Below are positions 33,541-46,500 of a stretch of DNA of 64,000 nucleotides, piece after piece. Both the position numbers and the translations under genes were made by a program. Position 1 is the first letter of the stretch. Each line of letters starts with the position of its first letter. The notes below the pieces were generated by a model. It was not told the origin of the DNA. It searched no databases and worked only from the letters and a program-made list of their open reading frames with translations. Origin of the DNA: Rhodotorula mucilaginosa (lineage: Eukaryota; Basidiomycota; Microbotryomycetes; Sporidiobolales; Sporidiobolaceae); the NCBI GenBank assembly GCA_034406715.1, contig CP137875.1:310001-374000 (forward strand). The letters run 5' to 3'.

Positions 33541-34567
33541 ATGGCTGACGAGACCGCCGCTTCCGAGACCGGCGCCGTTCCGCCGACACAAATCCCCTCT
33601 GGGATGGTGAAGCTCCGTTCGTCGGACGGACATCTCATCCCGGTGGAGCGCTTGATTCTCGCCGCCTTCTCTTCGGTCTTTCGCGACATGCTGGAAGCAA
33701 TCTCTACCGATGCTGAGGCTGAAAAGGATTGCCCCGTTTCGGAGACGCACGAGGAGCTTCAGATCCTGGTCAAGGGCTTGGAGGGCCAGGCGGATCGCAC
33801 CGAGGCAGACTGGTTGACGCTGTACAAATTCATGGACAATTACGACATGCAGCCCTTGCGAGTTTTACTCCGCTTGACGGCGCGGTACGTGGACATGGAT
33901 TTTTTTTTTTCTTTTTCTTTTTTTTCTTTCTTCCTCGAGCGCTATGTAGGTCTGATTCTTTCTCGAGCAGCGAGATGATCGACGAGGATACTCTCGACGC
34001 CTACTGTGCTGCCGCGATTCTTGGCGACTGCGAGATTCAGGAGATAGCCGCACGCGTGGTCGTCCAGAAACAAGTCAACTTGCGATTCGTGAAGCACAAG
34101 ATCTGGGAGGCCACGCCTGAACAGGAACGCTTGCGTCTCGTGCGTACGAACTGGTATATCGGAGCTTTCAGCAGCTGCAGCGCAAGTCTGACACACCCGC
34201 TCAGCTTACTTTCCAGAAGGAGTGGATCATCGCCGGGTGGCAAAAGATAGGAGAAGAAAAGGAGTACCTGCGTCTTCCGCGGTGCAAGGTCTCAAGAGAC
34301 AACATCCGCTACCTTTCACGCTGGGAAGAGGCGGTCTACGAACTTATCCAAGTCCCGGAGGCTCCGTCGGGCAACTCATCTGCAGGTGAAACGTCCGACG
34401 ACTCATCCGACAGCTCTTCTGATGACGACTCCGACGATTCGGTACACAACTTGAATCCCTCGGATGTGACGCTTTGCAAACACTGTGACTACGCACTTCA
34501 ACGCCAGCTTGCCGACTTCCGAGAGAAATGGGACAAGACGCAAAAAAAACCTGTCGCTCGTGCGTGA
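33541..34567 (+). CDS. BTB/POZ-domain protein
   Basis: Three exons (33541-33884, 33971-34139, 34217-34567) give 287 aa. The BTB-like start is 'MVKLRSSDGHLIPVERLILA' followed by 'AFSSVFRDMLE', the usual 'DG..f.vh+.+L...S..F..ml' pattern. It continues with 'DWLTLYKFMDNYDMQPLRVL' and 'DEDTLDAYCAAAILGDCEIQ', the helical second half. The C-terminal third has 'KEWIIAGWQKIGEEKEYL', an acidic Ser/Asp run and a single 'CKHC' pair. Basidiomycetes have many small BTB proteins of unknown role; a Cullin-3 adaptor or oligomerisation module is possible. The first intron contains a long T/C tract (33901-33940) as its polypyrimidine tract. Confidence 0.78.
33901..33940. repeat. T/C-rich homopolymer-like tract in an intron
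   Basis: About 40 nt almost entirely T with scattered C, inside the first intron of the BTB gene. It is purely intronic and likely length-variable. Confidence 0.7.
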
Positions 34568-35174
34568 CTTGCGGCTCGGCCTACCTCTCCACCTGCCTGT
34601 TGCAGCGCACGGAATTGACAACCTTGACCATCCTCTTCTCTTCAGTGGCAAAGTACAGACGTCTCGCCACCTCCTTGAGCGCGGGCCAGGCCGAGAGTCG
34701 CGTTGCGAGTTTGTGCGAGGGGCATCGCGCGAGACCAGAACCTCCTGCGATATTCATGGCTTGTAGAGATCAAAAGATGTGCAGGTGTAAGCAGGGATGT
34801 AAGCTCGTCTCTGTAAGCCGGGGCAAGAACGCTGTGAAAGAGAGACCCGAGTCGGAGCAATTTGAACCAGCAAGTTGAGTTCCGAAATTCTCGATGAAAA
34901 GCGCACACTGATCCTGGCTAACCTCCGAAGGCGGACCGTCCGATACAACACGGCACTGTTCCCTATTCCAAGATGTACTTCCCAGAGATCGCTTGGTAAG
35001 AAAACTAATCATACCCCCAATCAAAGCTCATCTCGCCGAAGTGCACATCGTGTCCGGCGAAATCGCCTGCGACTGCGCTCGAGTCGCCGTTTCTGCACGA
35101 GCACGATGGTAAAGCTGTCAGCCATCGAACCGCCTAAATCAATGAAGGAGAAGGTGTCACTCGGGATGCGAGAC
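34568..35174. other. convergent intergenic region, BTB gene / second Zn2Cys6 factor
   Basis: 607 bp between two convergent stop codons. No gene recognised; presumably the 3' UTRs and terminators of both. A small minus-strand open frame near 34642-34908 has no family motif. Confidence 0.4.
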
Positions 35175-38100
35175 TCACTCGGCAAGCGCAGAACCGTCGA
35201 ACAAGCCGCCGCTCGAGGGCAGACCGGCCTGCATGGATCCACCGGGTTGCTCGCTCATGCCAGGCGGGGGCGGCAGAGGTCCCGCAAGATCGCCAAACAG
35301 CAAGTTCCCGCCACCATTGACGGGCAATCCGAACGCCGCCGCCGCCGCAGCTGACGTGGCAGCGAGACTGAATGGCGCAGGCGATTCCGAAAAGTGGCCG
35401 TCCGGAGTGGCGGCTCCTCGGACGTTCGATTCTTCGGCCTTGATCCCGGCTTCGGGCGAGGCGGCGCAAAGGGCGGCGGCAGCGGCAGCACCGCGCTCGG
35501 CTTCCGTCACGGCGACCGAGATGCGCTTCAACAGGTGACCAAAGCTGCAATCAAACAATGTCAATACAGGATCCTTTGCGGTCGCGGCGAAAAGAAGAAA
35601 GCCTGTAACGTACGCTTCGCGCTGCGTGTCGGGGCGCAAGGCATGCAACGCCTCGAACAGATACTGCAAGACGAGCAAACTCTGCCGAGCGACAGCGCGA
35701 ACGCGTTCTCGGACGGAGCCCATCGCCCGATGGAAGCACACCGACACCTCGCTGATCAAGCGATAGTCGGCGCTCTGCTTGGCGTGATCGATCTCGCCGG
35801 GGGGATGAGCAGCCGGGTCGTGCTGCTGGTAAACCTCGCAGAAGAGGACGACGATCGAGACTTGAATGTGGTTGAGTTGGTAGCTGCGCACAAAATTGGA
35901 CCAGAGCGGGTGAGTACACCTGCGCGATCAAAAAAGGGATTGAAAGGTCGACACATACCAATCCTTGACGAGCGGCGCGTTCGTCTTGTCCAGCTCTTTC
36001 TGCGTCTCGAGTACAACCCTCGCACTCGCGAGCGCCGCATCCGTCGACGATCGGTATTTCGGGTCGCGGTATCCGCGTGACGCAAAAGGGCGATGGAAGC
36101 GGATCAGGCGGATGTGAACGTTCTGCAGCGCGGCGACGCGAGCCCAGTACAGCGGGATGGTGGTATCCCCATCCGTACGTTCGAGCTCGTACTCGGCGAG
36201 CAAGTTTCTGCAGGTTCGAGACAGTCAGTATCGTAGCGATATTGGAACCAGGAATTCCGAGCCGAATCACCTGATCTCGCCGTCGCACTTCACCATCATG
36301 TCGAACGACGTCCCTTCCTCGCTCAAGTTCGCCTCATGCAACCGCCGCTGAATCGCGCCCACCCGGAAACGCAACGTCTCGTATTGAGCGAACGACCGAA
36401 CCTGCAAGGGCGGAGGCGGTACGACGATGTCGCTGCGCAGGTCCTTGTCGTCGTAGTTTCCCGGCAACGCGCTGCAGACTGCAAGAGATAGGGGGCCCCT
36501 TACAAAGTCAGGATCGCCCTCGCAATCGTATCGGAAAGAAGAGGCGGGATCCGAATGACAAAACTGACTGTTTTGACCCGCGAGGACCGGCCGCAGGCGA
36601 AAGATGACCTGATCGACGTGCAGCAGGGCATAAAACAACCGCAACGGGACTTCCCTCCGGAGCGAGTTGATCCCGCTCGGGAGGGCCGGATCCTCAGGCG
36701 GCATCACGGTCGGGTCGTCCTTGCCGAGTTTGTCGAGTTTGAGCTGCTGACAGAGGCGCAACGCCCCCGCCACGTACGGGATCAAGATGTCGACTCGACC
36801 CTGGTCGCCGGAATTGAGCGCCAAGGGTCCCAACATCGAGATGGCCTGGATGGTCCGGATCCGCGCCGACCCGAACGCGTCGCCGCAATCGAGAGCGGCG
36901 CGGGCCGCCTCGAAATAGTCGGGAACGTACGAAACGAGGTCGTCTCGCGTGAGGGGAGCACCGGCGGGGATATAATCGAGCGAGTTGGCCGACAAGGCGA
37001 GCGTCAGGAACAAGACGGCGAGCCAGAGCGGGTCGATCTCGAGTTGTCGACCTTCGGCGACGAGTTCGCAAAACGCGTCGTATTCGGCCGCCAGGGTCGG
37101 CAAGTGGTGAGCGCACCAGTACCACGAGACGGAATCGATATAGTGGCGGATGAGCCAGTCCATGCGATCACGAGGCGGCAAAGCCTCGTACAGGTCGATC
37201 AGGACGCCGCGGTACCGTCTCGAGATCTCGGGCACGATCAGCGACGTCTTTTCGCGCGAGATGGAAGGCGCGCCGCTGCCGCCGCCACCGTGCGCATTCC
37301 CGTTCCCGTTGCCGTTCTCGGGAGCGTTGCCGCCGCCGCCGCCGCCGCCGCCTCCGCCGCCCAAGTTGGGCGTCCCGCCCGCAGAGGCTGTCGTCGCGGA
37401 TGAAGGCAGGATCGGCGTCGAGATGGACGCCGCACGTCGTTGCATCTGCGTTCCTGCGATCCGGACATTCACAGCTGTGGGTGGCGGACGAGAATGACCG
37501 ACCGCGATTGCCAGAAAAAGAAAAAAAAGACTCTTGGTTAATGGTGATGTGCTTTCACATTGTGTGGGAGTGTGGAAGAGGGGGGAACTATGGATGATGT
37601 GGTGCGAGCCTACCGATATCTTCGAGAGTGAGAGCGGCATCTTCCGTTTCCGAATCGGGTCCATCCGGCCACGCCAACCCTTCCCTGATCGCTTCTCGCC
37701 TCCGCTTGCGCGAGTCGGTCGTCCGGTGATTCGGATTGGTGTTGCCGCCGCCGCCGCTGCCGCCTGCACCGTTGCTGCCGTTGCTGCCGACTTGAGGACC
37801 GCTGGGGAGGGGCAAGCCGGCGCCGATAGGTGGTGCACCGACACCGACACCACCACCTCCAGCACCACCGGCAGCGGCAGGACCAGGGGAGGGCAATCCC
37901 CGACCTTGAGCGAGGAGGGCTGATTCGAGAAAGGCAATCCTGCGTTCGAGTTCGGCGCGGTGGTCGGCGCAATTCGATTCCCTGCCAACAACAACAACAA
38001 CTCTTTCGTGAGCAACTCTGGCCGAAAGCGGGAGGAGGTAGGTTTTGCTCCTACGCACGAGTCGAGACTTCCAGGGGAAGCGATGTTGAGGGCGTGGTGC

Positions 38101-38741
38101 ATGGGCGGGGGGAGCACCTGGCCATACGCGAACGGTCCTGGACTGGCACTGGCAGCAGCAGCAGCGAGTGCAGGTGGCAGGGCCGGGAGCATGCTACCCG
38201 GTGACGGACCCCTCGAGGCATGATGAGGATGCCGATGATGGTGGTGGTGATGATGGTGTTGTTGTTGTTGTTGTTGAGGGGTCTGCTGCCCATACGACGA
38301 CGCGGCGGCGGCGACTGTTGATGAGGGTCCCGGCGAGGGTGCGGGCGTCGTCCCTCCCGGTCCACCTCCGACGTCGCACAAAGCTGCCTCTCCTCGTTTC
38401 TCGCACGATTGACACGGTGCGCCCGGTCCGTTGGTACGGGTGCAGCGGATCTTGCGAGTGGTGCAGGGTCGACAGGACAAGACTTGACGTTTGCGGGTGA
38501 TCTTGCGCTTCGGCGGCTCGTTGTTGACGGGCGCGAACTGCGAAGCCGAGGTGGACGCGAACTGCTGTTGTTGCTGTGCTGCGAGTTGCACTGCCGCGTC
38601 TATCTCTTCCTGGTGGGCTTGTTCGCGGACGAGAGAGTCGAACTGGGCGGTCGCGGCGGCGAGAGCTGCGGTCCTGTTGTCGACGTACGGGCGCTTGGCT
38701 GGACGCTGACCGGCATGGGTCAGGTCATACGGCGAGGCCAT
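35175..38741 (-). CDS. Zn2Cys6 fungal transcription factor (second)
   Basis: Start at 38741 (MASPYDLTHAGQRP), stop at 35175. The zinc cluster is complete in the first exon: 'SCRPCTTRKIRC', 'APCQSCEKRGEAALC' (C-x2-C-x6-C-x9-C-x2-C-x8-C), preceded by a basic KRKITRKRQ stretch. A second exon brings a coiled coil, 'CADHRAELERRIAFLESALL'. The middle homology region includes 'MDWLIRHYIDSVSWYWCAHH', 'LEIDPLWLAVLFLTLALSA' and 'PLRLFYALLHVDQVIFRLRP'. Gln, His and Gly runs occur in the linkers. Introns were inferred near 38057-37985, 37617-37475, 36480-36570, 36180-36270, 35885-35960 and 35530-35600; their edges are approximate. Targets unknown. It shares the family with the factor at 29987-33219 but is not a close duplicate. 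Confidence 0.83.
37329..37361. repeat. (GCC)n run coding for poly-Gly in the second Zn2Cys6 factor
   Basis: A GCC/CCG trinucleotide run on the plus strand, read as a Gly run on the minus strand in the disordered linker. Confidence 0.75.
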
Positions 38742-39376
38742 CCCTCTTGTGCGTGTGTGCGTGTGTGCGTGCGAGCGAGGTGTCGATCCCGTGTTCGGCG
38801 GTGGGCTGGTTCCTCCCAACAGCAGTCGAAGCGTTGCTAGCTGGCCGCGGTCGTGCAGCTAGGCAAGGTCACTGTGCGCCTAAGCAGACCGTTTACGGCG
38901 TGCCTGTGTCCTCGCTCTAGCACGCGTCGAGAGCTGTCAACAAGAGCTCCGGCCGCGCCTTCTCTCGGCCGGCTGCCTCCAACACTCTCGGGCGAGCTCG
39001 CCGAACAGCTGGCCGCGCATGTTTGCACAGCAGATCCATCACCTTTTTATGATGTTAAAAACAAGTTGCAAATGAGACTCAATAATTTCATTGCTACGCA
39101 GGTTGCGCAGAATGCGCAGACTGCGTTCGGCGCTGGGGGGCTTGCCGCTGCGCTCCCACCCAGTTCGTGTCGGGGAGTACGAAGAGCAGTTCGTTCCGGC
39201 CCTGCACGGCGTCCTCTCGCGTCCGGGCCGGGCCATACGCAACGCCTTGAGAATGACTTGGAGTGGCTGCAGATCAGGGGCGCTGTACTCGCGGGTCAAT
39301 ACCCTCGCATTTCGCCTTCGAGAAGGGTTCGTCAAGAGAACTCACATTCCGGCGAAATTGCATACACGCTCCTCCT
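38742..39376. other. intergenic, upstream of the second Zn2Cys6 factor
   Basis: 635 bp. It contains a short GTGT/GCGT-rich stretch near 38751-38771, next to the start codon, and an AT-rich patch at 39045-39090. No gene recognised; promoter of the factor and 3' end of the gene at 39377 are expected here. Confidence 0.4.
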
Positions 39377-39849
39377 TCAGACTGCCTTGCCCTCGGTGAC
39401 GACTGTCTGTGCCGCTGCACCGGGCCTACCCTCCGCAGCTTGCCTCCTCTTGTCCCTCGCTCGGTCCAACTTGATCTGCAGTTCCGCAATATCCTTCTCG
39501 AGCTGGACCTCTTTCCGATCGAGCATCTCGAGTCGTTCTTGCACGGCAGCCGACTCTCGTAGCAAGGCGAGGTGTTGTGCGGAAGTGAGTGGCGTGCGAG
39601 CTGGTGACGGTGCGGCGGAGGACTCCGAGCGGTTGTTGACCAAGTGGGAAGCGGTTTCGATGAGCTCTTGGTCGCGCTGAACTCGGAGGTAGTACCCTCC
39701 TGCGACGCAGACTTTGAGCGTACACAACGAGTGTGAGTTAGCAATCGTCCTCGAGTGAACTCGACACAGTCCAGAGCGGTGGACTCACTCGGGAGGAGGA
39801 GGACGACGGCGGCGCCGAACCGGCGACGAGAGCGAACAGTCTCGAGCAT
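39377..39849 (-). CDS. small coiled-coil protein of unknown function
   Basis: Two exons (39849-39789, 39699-39377) give 127 aa. The short N-terminus is basic then hydrophobic ('RSRRRFGAAVVLLLP'), like a mitochondrial presequence or weak anchor. It is followed by 'GYYLRVQRDQELIETASHLV' and a C-terminal coiled coil ('ERLEMLDRKEVQLEKDIAEL'). I do not recognise the family. The gene is divergent from MCM10 across only 200 bp, so the two share a promoter region. An alternative acceptor eight codons upstream is possible. Confidence 0.55.
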
Positions 39850-40049
39850 AGGGACACGCTGTGTTCAGTGGGCGTCTGTGAGAGAGTTGTGCACTTGCCC
39901 AAGGCTATAGAGCGAGGCAGCTCAGCCCCGTCCTGCCTCGACTTAACTCCGCTCCGGACTCCGCGGAGAAATTTGCCGCGTCGCTCACGTCGCGCCGCGT
40001 CGGTCCGCTGTTTTCTCTCTTTCGAGCTCTCGCTCTCGCACGACCCACG

Positions 40050-43000
40050 ATGGCTCCTGCGGCTGAAGACCTGTCGATCGAGCAACTCCAAGCCATCATC
40101 GAGCAGAAGAAGGCGCAGGAGCAGGCGGAGCAGAGGCGGCAAGAGGAGCACAAGAGGTCACTCGACCCGAGCAGGCAACTCGTACCCGCCAGCCCTTCTC
40201 CCAGTCCGTATAGCCGGCCCTTAGTCTACGTACCGTAAGACACACCTGCTGATCGTCGCTACCCATGGACAGGGAAGAAACGTCGACTCTCACCGCCGCC
40301 GCTGCCCTCCAAGGATGCTGGCGCTCCTTCCTCGTCAAAGCACCTGGCTTCTGGAACAACGACGCGAAGAACGACAGTCTTTGACGCGTCGACATCGTCT
40401 TCGGGAAGCCGGACCCTGAACCCTTCAGACCGAGTCGAGCTGCGCAAGTCGTCCTCCTCCTCGACGAGGAGGAACGGCGCTCGACCCGACTCGGATTATG
40501 TCAGTCACATGTCGGCAGTCCGTGAGTACCCTCCCTTTTTCCTGCTGCCGGCCTCTTTTGCGGCGTGGCCTACCTGACCCCTTTCCGTAGCCAAGGGCGT
40601 GGCCGAACGACTCGCCGAAGCGAAAGCGATCCAACGCGTCAAAGAAGAACGCAAGCAGAAGCGCGCCTTCTCCTCTTCTTCCGCTGCTCTTGCCGGCTCT
40701 ACGACGTCCAAGAACGGGTTTCCTTTTGCGTCGACGAGCCGGGATACGACGACGGCGACTCTCGATGCGCTCGTCAAAGGCAGGACGGGTTCAACTCGCT
40801 TGAGCGAAAAGGGCAAGACCATCCCCATCGGGTCCAAGACCCATGCGAAATCGGATCCATCAGCAAATGGCGAGAGAACTACGTCTTCTCGCTCAGAGGA
40901 GGGGACGGCAAAATCGAGCGGGCGTCCTGCCATGTCCCGCCCTTCTACCTCGAACCCGAAATCGACATCGGAGCGCGCAACCCCCAAGAAGCCCACTCGT
41001 GGAGGATCAGAAAACAACCCCGACGACGACGACCTTGCGATTACGGGCGGGCCGCAGAAACGACTACGACATAAGGATGGGACAGTCATGGAAGAGTTGG
41101 TGTCGGGTCCGAAAGAATTCGACGCGCCGGCGGACGATCCGGACTGGAGTCGGTATGAGCCTTATAGTGGGATTCATCTCAAGTGCGTACTACGCCGTCC
41201 CTCATATTAGTCCTCAACTCTGAACTTTTTAGGACCGGAGAATGACTGATGCCGCTTGATGAGCGTTTTCGCACAGAGAGCGCCTCCTACCTCACGACCA
41301 AGTCGACGACCTCCTCGTCGGTCGGTACCACCTCACGCCCTCCCAGATCTACTCCCTCGCGCGGATCGACTCGCGCCAGCGGATCGACCTCGACCCGGAA
41401 CAGATCGACAGCGACTTTGTCGTGATCGGAGTGTTGGCGTGGAAGGACGAGATCAGGTTCATGAACTCGAATGCGCTCGGTTCGGGCTCGAAAGGAGGTG
41501 GATCTCAGAAAGAAGGGGGGAAGGGGAAAGCCGCCGAGGAGGAGGACGAGGAGAGTGAAGGCGACGAGGACGAAGGTGGCAAACCTCGCAAGGCGGCGGG
41601 TTCGAAAAAATCGCAGCAGCAGCAGTCGCAAGACGACAACCTCTTCAAGCCACCGACGCGTCGTCAACGTCGGCAGCAATACGTCCGCTTCTCCCTCGTC
41701 GACCTCAGTTCGACTTCGGCTTCGTCGAGCGCAACGGGTCAATTGTCCCTCATGCTCGTGCAAGCGGATTCGGACGACAAGACGGTCGACGAGGACGGTC
41801 ACGAAGTCAGCGTCTATAAAGGTCAGAGCGGAGGCGCGTACGAGAAATTTTGGAAGGAGAGTGCCGGAGCGGTGGTCGCGATCATCAATCCGAGTTTCCT
41901 GCCTCATCACAAGGTGCGCATCCCTCCCTCCCGCTCTTAGCCCGCTCTTCAATCGGCTGACGCGAATCTCTACGCCTCCATCTACAGGACTTCTCTTACA
42001 CGCTCAAGCCCACGTCGGCTTCTTCGATGGTCGTGATCGGCCGAGCAGAGAACCTAGCCTTCTGCGAAGCGATCAAAGCTGACGGGAAACGATGCGGGAA
42101 ATGGGTCGACGCGTGAGTACCTCAGAAGAAGAGATGTTCTAGTCGCGAGAAGCGCATGCTGCCTTTTTGTCGACGCTGACACACCTTGAATCGCTGGACA
42201 AATAGGAGAACTGGTCGTACTTGTCAGTTCCACGTCGAGTTGGCCATCAAGCGGACCGGTGTCCGACGAGCGGAGACGAGTTCCAAGTGAGTTGCGCACC
42301 GCTCTCACGCCTGCGTCGTACCGAACCGACGCTGACTGCCCGAAATGCCACTGCAGCACGGCGTCGATGTCGCAAAAAGGCGTTTTCAACCCTTCGACGT
42401 TCCGAAAGTCGTTCGGGTCCAACTCGTTTCGCTCGTCGACAGGCAACGGCAAAAACCTCACTCCGCCACCAGGGATGCCGCCCATGGCGCAGGTCATCAT
42501 GGGAACGACGACCTACGTCGCCGGCGGGACGCGGTCGACGACGACTGGTCGCGGCGGCTCGGCGGCGAACCGAGGTCCGACCACCACGATGACGCTACCA
42601 GCCTCTCGTGCCGGAGCGGGGTTCGTCGCCGGACTGAGGGAAGGCGCCTCCGTTAGCGAGGAGAAGAAGCGCATGAAGCGTCAAGCGGAAGACGATAAAC
42701 GCGCGAGGCGAGAGTTGCGCGACCTCGTCGGACGAGACCGCGGCAAGACTCCCGGGGGAGAATACCTCGAGCGGGCTCGGCGAGAGAGGGAGAAACGGGA
42801 TCCGGGGTCGTCCAAGAAGAGACGCAAGAATGCCGAGGAGGGTAGCAGCGATGGCGATACCGGCGGCTCGTCGTCTGGCGAGACGGGCGAAGCTGGTAGC
42901 AAGGACAAGAAGGAGCACAAGTCGGCGATCCAGTCCGTCTTCAAGGCGGAAGCGCTCCGCCGGATCGGGTTCAACCCGACTGCAAAGCCGGGCGAATTGG

Positions 43001-43407
43001 CTCGGGACGAATCCGCCGAAGCGAAAGCATACCGGGTGAGTAGCCCCTTTTAGCTCTTTATGGCGAGATCATTTACTGACCCATTTTTTTGGATCTGTGT
43101 CAGCTCGCTCTCGAAGATGGCATGGCGAACCGTCCCATGGACTTGTCCGCTCCGCCGGGACCGAAAGTCCGTTCCGGCGTCAAGGCGCCAGTCTCGGCAC
43201 CCGCTTCGTCGGCGGAGCACCGAACAGCGTATCGACGTAACGACGACGACGACGACGACGACGACGATCTCGTCGTCGAAGGAGCGCCGGAAGAAGGTGC
43301 CAAGGTACGTCCCCATCTCACCGTCTCTTCTCTCTCTATTTCGATCCCAGCTCACAGGTTCCTCTCGCCTCCAGATCCCGCTCCCACGCTTGGCTAAGAT
43401 CGCGTGA
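40050..43407 (+). CDS. MCM10: MCM10 DNA replication initiation protein
   Basis: The start is MAPAAEDLSIEQLQAIIEQK, a coiled-coil-prone N-terminus. The conserved core is split over several exons: 'YEPYSGIHLK' joins 'ERLLPHDQVDDLLVGRYHLT', followed by 'PSQIYSLARIDSR' and 'DFVVIGVLAWKDEI' (OB fold). Then come 'MVVIGRAENLAFCEAIKADG' and 'KRCGKWVD' + 'RTGRTCQFHVELAIKR', the CCCH-type zinc finger. Downstream 'FKAEALRRIGFNPTAKPG' is the usual fungal MCM10 C-terminal motif. MCM10 loads with CMG at origins and supports Pol alpha. The OB fold carries a charged Gly/Lys/Glu insertion. A CGA repeat at 43241-43267 codes an Asp run near the C-terminus. The exact first intron (about 40230-40275) is uncertain. 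Stop at 43407, 168 bp from the convergent VPS35 stop. Confidence 0.9.
43241..43267. repeat. (CGA)n run coding for poly-Asp in MCM10
   Basis: Perfect CGA trinucleotide run in the penultimate MCM10 exon, read as a run of Asp. Confidence 0.8.
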
Positions 43408-43575
43408 CTTGGTCTTACTCGACAAGCTGTAGCAGTGTCTTGATGCATTCGTTGTGAGCCAACCCAGCACGCAAAGGTCGAACCGAGACAAGGCGAGAGA
43501 GAGAGAAAGCGGCTCATCCACGGAGGTACGAAAGAGAATCGATGTTCACATCTGCTATACAGCTCTAGACCCGCA

Positions 43576-46500
43576 TCATCGCCTCGGAGCGCCCACATCA
43601 TTCGGTCCAGCTCCGAGCTTGAGCAGCACTCCCGTCACATCCACGTCCGCATAGAGCCGCATGACCTCTTCGTTCGTCTGCTCGTTCGCGCCGTCTTTCC
43701 GTCCATCGATGTACCGGAGCGTGTTCTTGAAGTGGCGGATGACTGCTTCGGGGGTATTGACGCCTTCGATAAGTCCGGAAGTGGCACCGCCGAGAGTCGA
43801 GGGGGCGTAGGCAGTATGGGGAGCCATAAAGTGCGGATGAGACGGATTCGGAGACGGTGCGGGGGGAGGAGGAGGCAGTGAGTCGAGGTTGGATGAGATG
43901 AGTTCGACGAGGGAGTTGATGTGCTTGGCCGAGATCTACATTCGGGAAGCGAATTGGATCAGCACTCCAAGCCTTCCGATGAAAGGATCCCTCGCAGCTT
44001 AGCGCGTGTAGCAGCATTGTCACCACGCCTAGCAAGCGAAGGAACGAAAAGTCAGGAGGCGGTGAGGCTGACTCACGGCATCGACGCCGCGCTCAAAGTA
44101 GTAGAGGTACTGGTCGAGCGCATCACAGTACAGCTGGACGCTCGTCAACTCGTCGATCGAAGACGTCGCGATCCGGAGCGCCTTTTGCAAGCATTCGAGG
44201 ACGCGTTTGCCGTCCCGGAACGGTGGCTGTGGGCGAGCGCCAAATGTCTCATTAGCAACCCTCGCCTTGCCACACAAGTCGATAGCCTTGCGAGAGACAC
44301 ACCTTGTCGCTGTCGCTCGCGTCCCGACCGGGCAGCTCCATCTGCCACCACAAGTGACTCGCGAGCGCGACGGCCGTCGCCTGCTGGCCCTTCTTGAGCA
44401 GTTTCGCACCATGCAACGCCGCCTTGGTGATCAGGGTATCATAGTTGTCCTCGCCAAACACCCTCGTGACTTGGAGCGCGCCGATGATGGCCGTGATGGC
44501 CTGCAACTGGGCCTTGGATTCCGAGATCGATTCCTCGTAGATCGTGAACGCCTGCACGGCAAACTCGTACGCGAGCTCTTCTTGACCGGTCTCGTCGGCG
44601 GCGGCAAGCGCGAGCAAGTACAGGCGGAGACAGATGTCGGACGCCGAATCGACCTTGTTGTAGAGGATCGACGTGCACTGGTGGATGAACTTGAACAGGG
44701 CAGAGAGGCGTAGGTCCCACTCATCGGGAGGGAGCGAGTTGCGCGTCGACTGCAGCTGCTTGTACCGCCGAGAGAGCTTGATCGCAGCGACGATGAGGGG
44801 AGGGAAGGTCCACCGGATTCGGTCGCCGCCTTCGGTGAATTCTCGCCGTGCGGCTTGGAGGAGCTGCGCCCCCGGGCCCGAGAAGGCATCAGCAAACTGA
44901 GAACGCAAGCGTCCCACCACGTGCCGACATGCAGAGACGAGGCCTCTGGGCACGCACCGAGAACTGGACACCGAGGTCTCCGGCCCTGAAGAGGTGCACG
45001 ATCCTCGCGATCCACCCTTGCTCTTCCGCCATCTCCTCCCGATCATACGCCATCGCCGCGTTCGTTCCATTCCTCCCCATCTGGGGGGACGCAACTCCCG
45101 CCGCTCCTCGTCCAGGACCGGCCGGTCGGTCCTTCTGATCCCGGACGAGGACGTGACACAGTTCGAGGACGCCCTTGACATCTTCAGGCGAATCGATCAC
45201 AGTTTCGTTCTTGAGCACGCTCGCGACGACGGCGTGCGCCACACTTCGTCGAGAAGCGTACGGCTGGTCGTACAGCAACTTTTCGTAACTCGGCAGGGCG
45301 AGCAAGGTCAAGACGTTGATGTAGTTCTGGATCGGCGCGAGCAAGAGGGCGAGCAGGTTCGCGGTGGTGGTCGGGTGGTGAACGTCGGCGGAGGAGGCGT
45401 GCGAGGCGCATTCGTACAGGGCGAAGGAGAGGACTTGGTCGATGTAGGTGAGTTGGGCAGGGTAGCACGAGAGTGAGAGGTTCGCGAGCGAGACGAGGAG
45501 GGCCGTGATGTCCTGAATCGACAAGTCGGGTCGGGCCTGCGAGCGCTTTCCCGGGTCAGCAAGAGCCGCTTAGGGAGGAGGACAAGAGTACCGTAACCGA
45601 CCTTGATGAGGTTGACGACCTGTTGCCAAAACACCTCGAACAGTTTGACGTCCTCCGGGATCCCCCTGAACTTTCGGACTTTGCCATCCGCGCCGATCGG
45701 TTTCACCTCTTGTCCATCGATCAAGTTTCCACCGGGGACGTCGAGGTCTCGCGAGGCGTCCGCGTCCGGGTGACCGGGAGGCAAGACATTGACCGCCGCT
45801 CCCCAACCCTCGGTCTCTTCTCCCTTCTGAACTGCAGCCGACATGGCGGGAGGCGGCAACCCATCATCGAGATCCCGTTGTCGCTGCTCCTGCTCCATCA
45901 ACTTTCTCCTGCGATCGCGCTGCCGCTGCACTTCGCGCTCCAACTTGCGCTTCGCTTCGTCTTCGCCGCGCCGGCGTTCCTCGGGCGGTTCGTTCTCGGC
46001 TTCTTTGGCCGCGTACGAAGCGAGGCGGTCAATCATGGCGATCACGATCGATTTGATGGCGACTTTTGGGTGCAGTTGGGCCGTCGCGGACAGGAAGGGA
46101 GTCAAGGTGACGAGGTGGAAATCGGGAGTGAACACCTGAGGTCCGGAGGGATCGTTGTGACGACCATCGAGTGCGGGCGGCAGGGAGCAGTTACGAAGAA
46201 AAGAAGAAGTCAGCTCGCGGACATGCCAAAAGAGGGAGGGAGGTCTACGCGCACCTGAATGACGACCTCCATGAGGTATTCCTGCGCGATAACGTCCTTG
46301 CAGTTGACGACCTGTTCGAGCACGCTCGGGAGGATGATGCGCCTGTACATTTCCAGATCGACGCCGTCGAGTTGACTAAGGCGGACCAAGTTGGTCCCGA
46401 CGAGGATGCGCAACTCGCGCCTCTCGAGTTCCCTCCGGTCGCGGTCGCGCGAGAGTCCGCTGTGCTGCAACCGGACCCAGAGTTTGTTCATCTCGATAAA

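Noticed and set aside
34642-34908. Minus-strand 88-aa open frame in the convergent gap
   Set aside because: No start context, motif or splice evidence; likely 3' UTR sequence.
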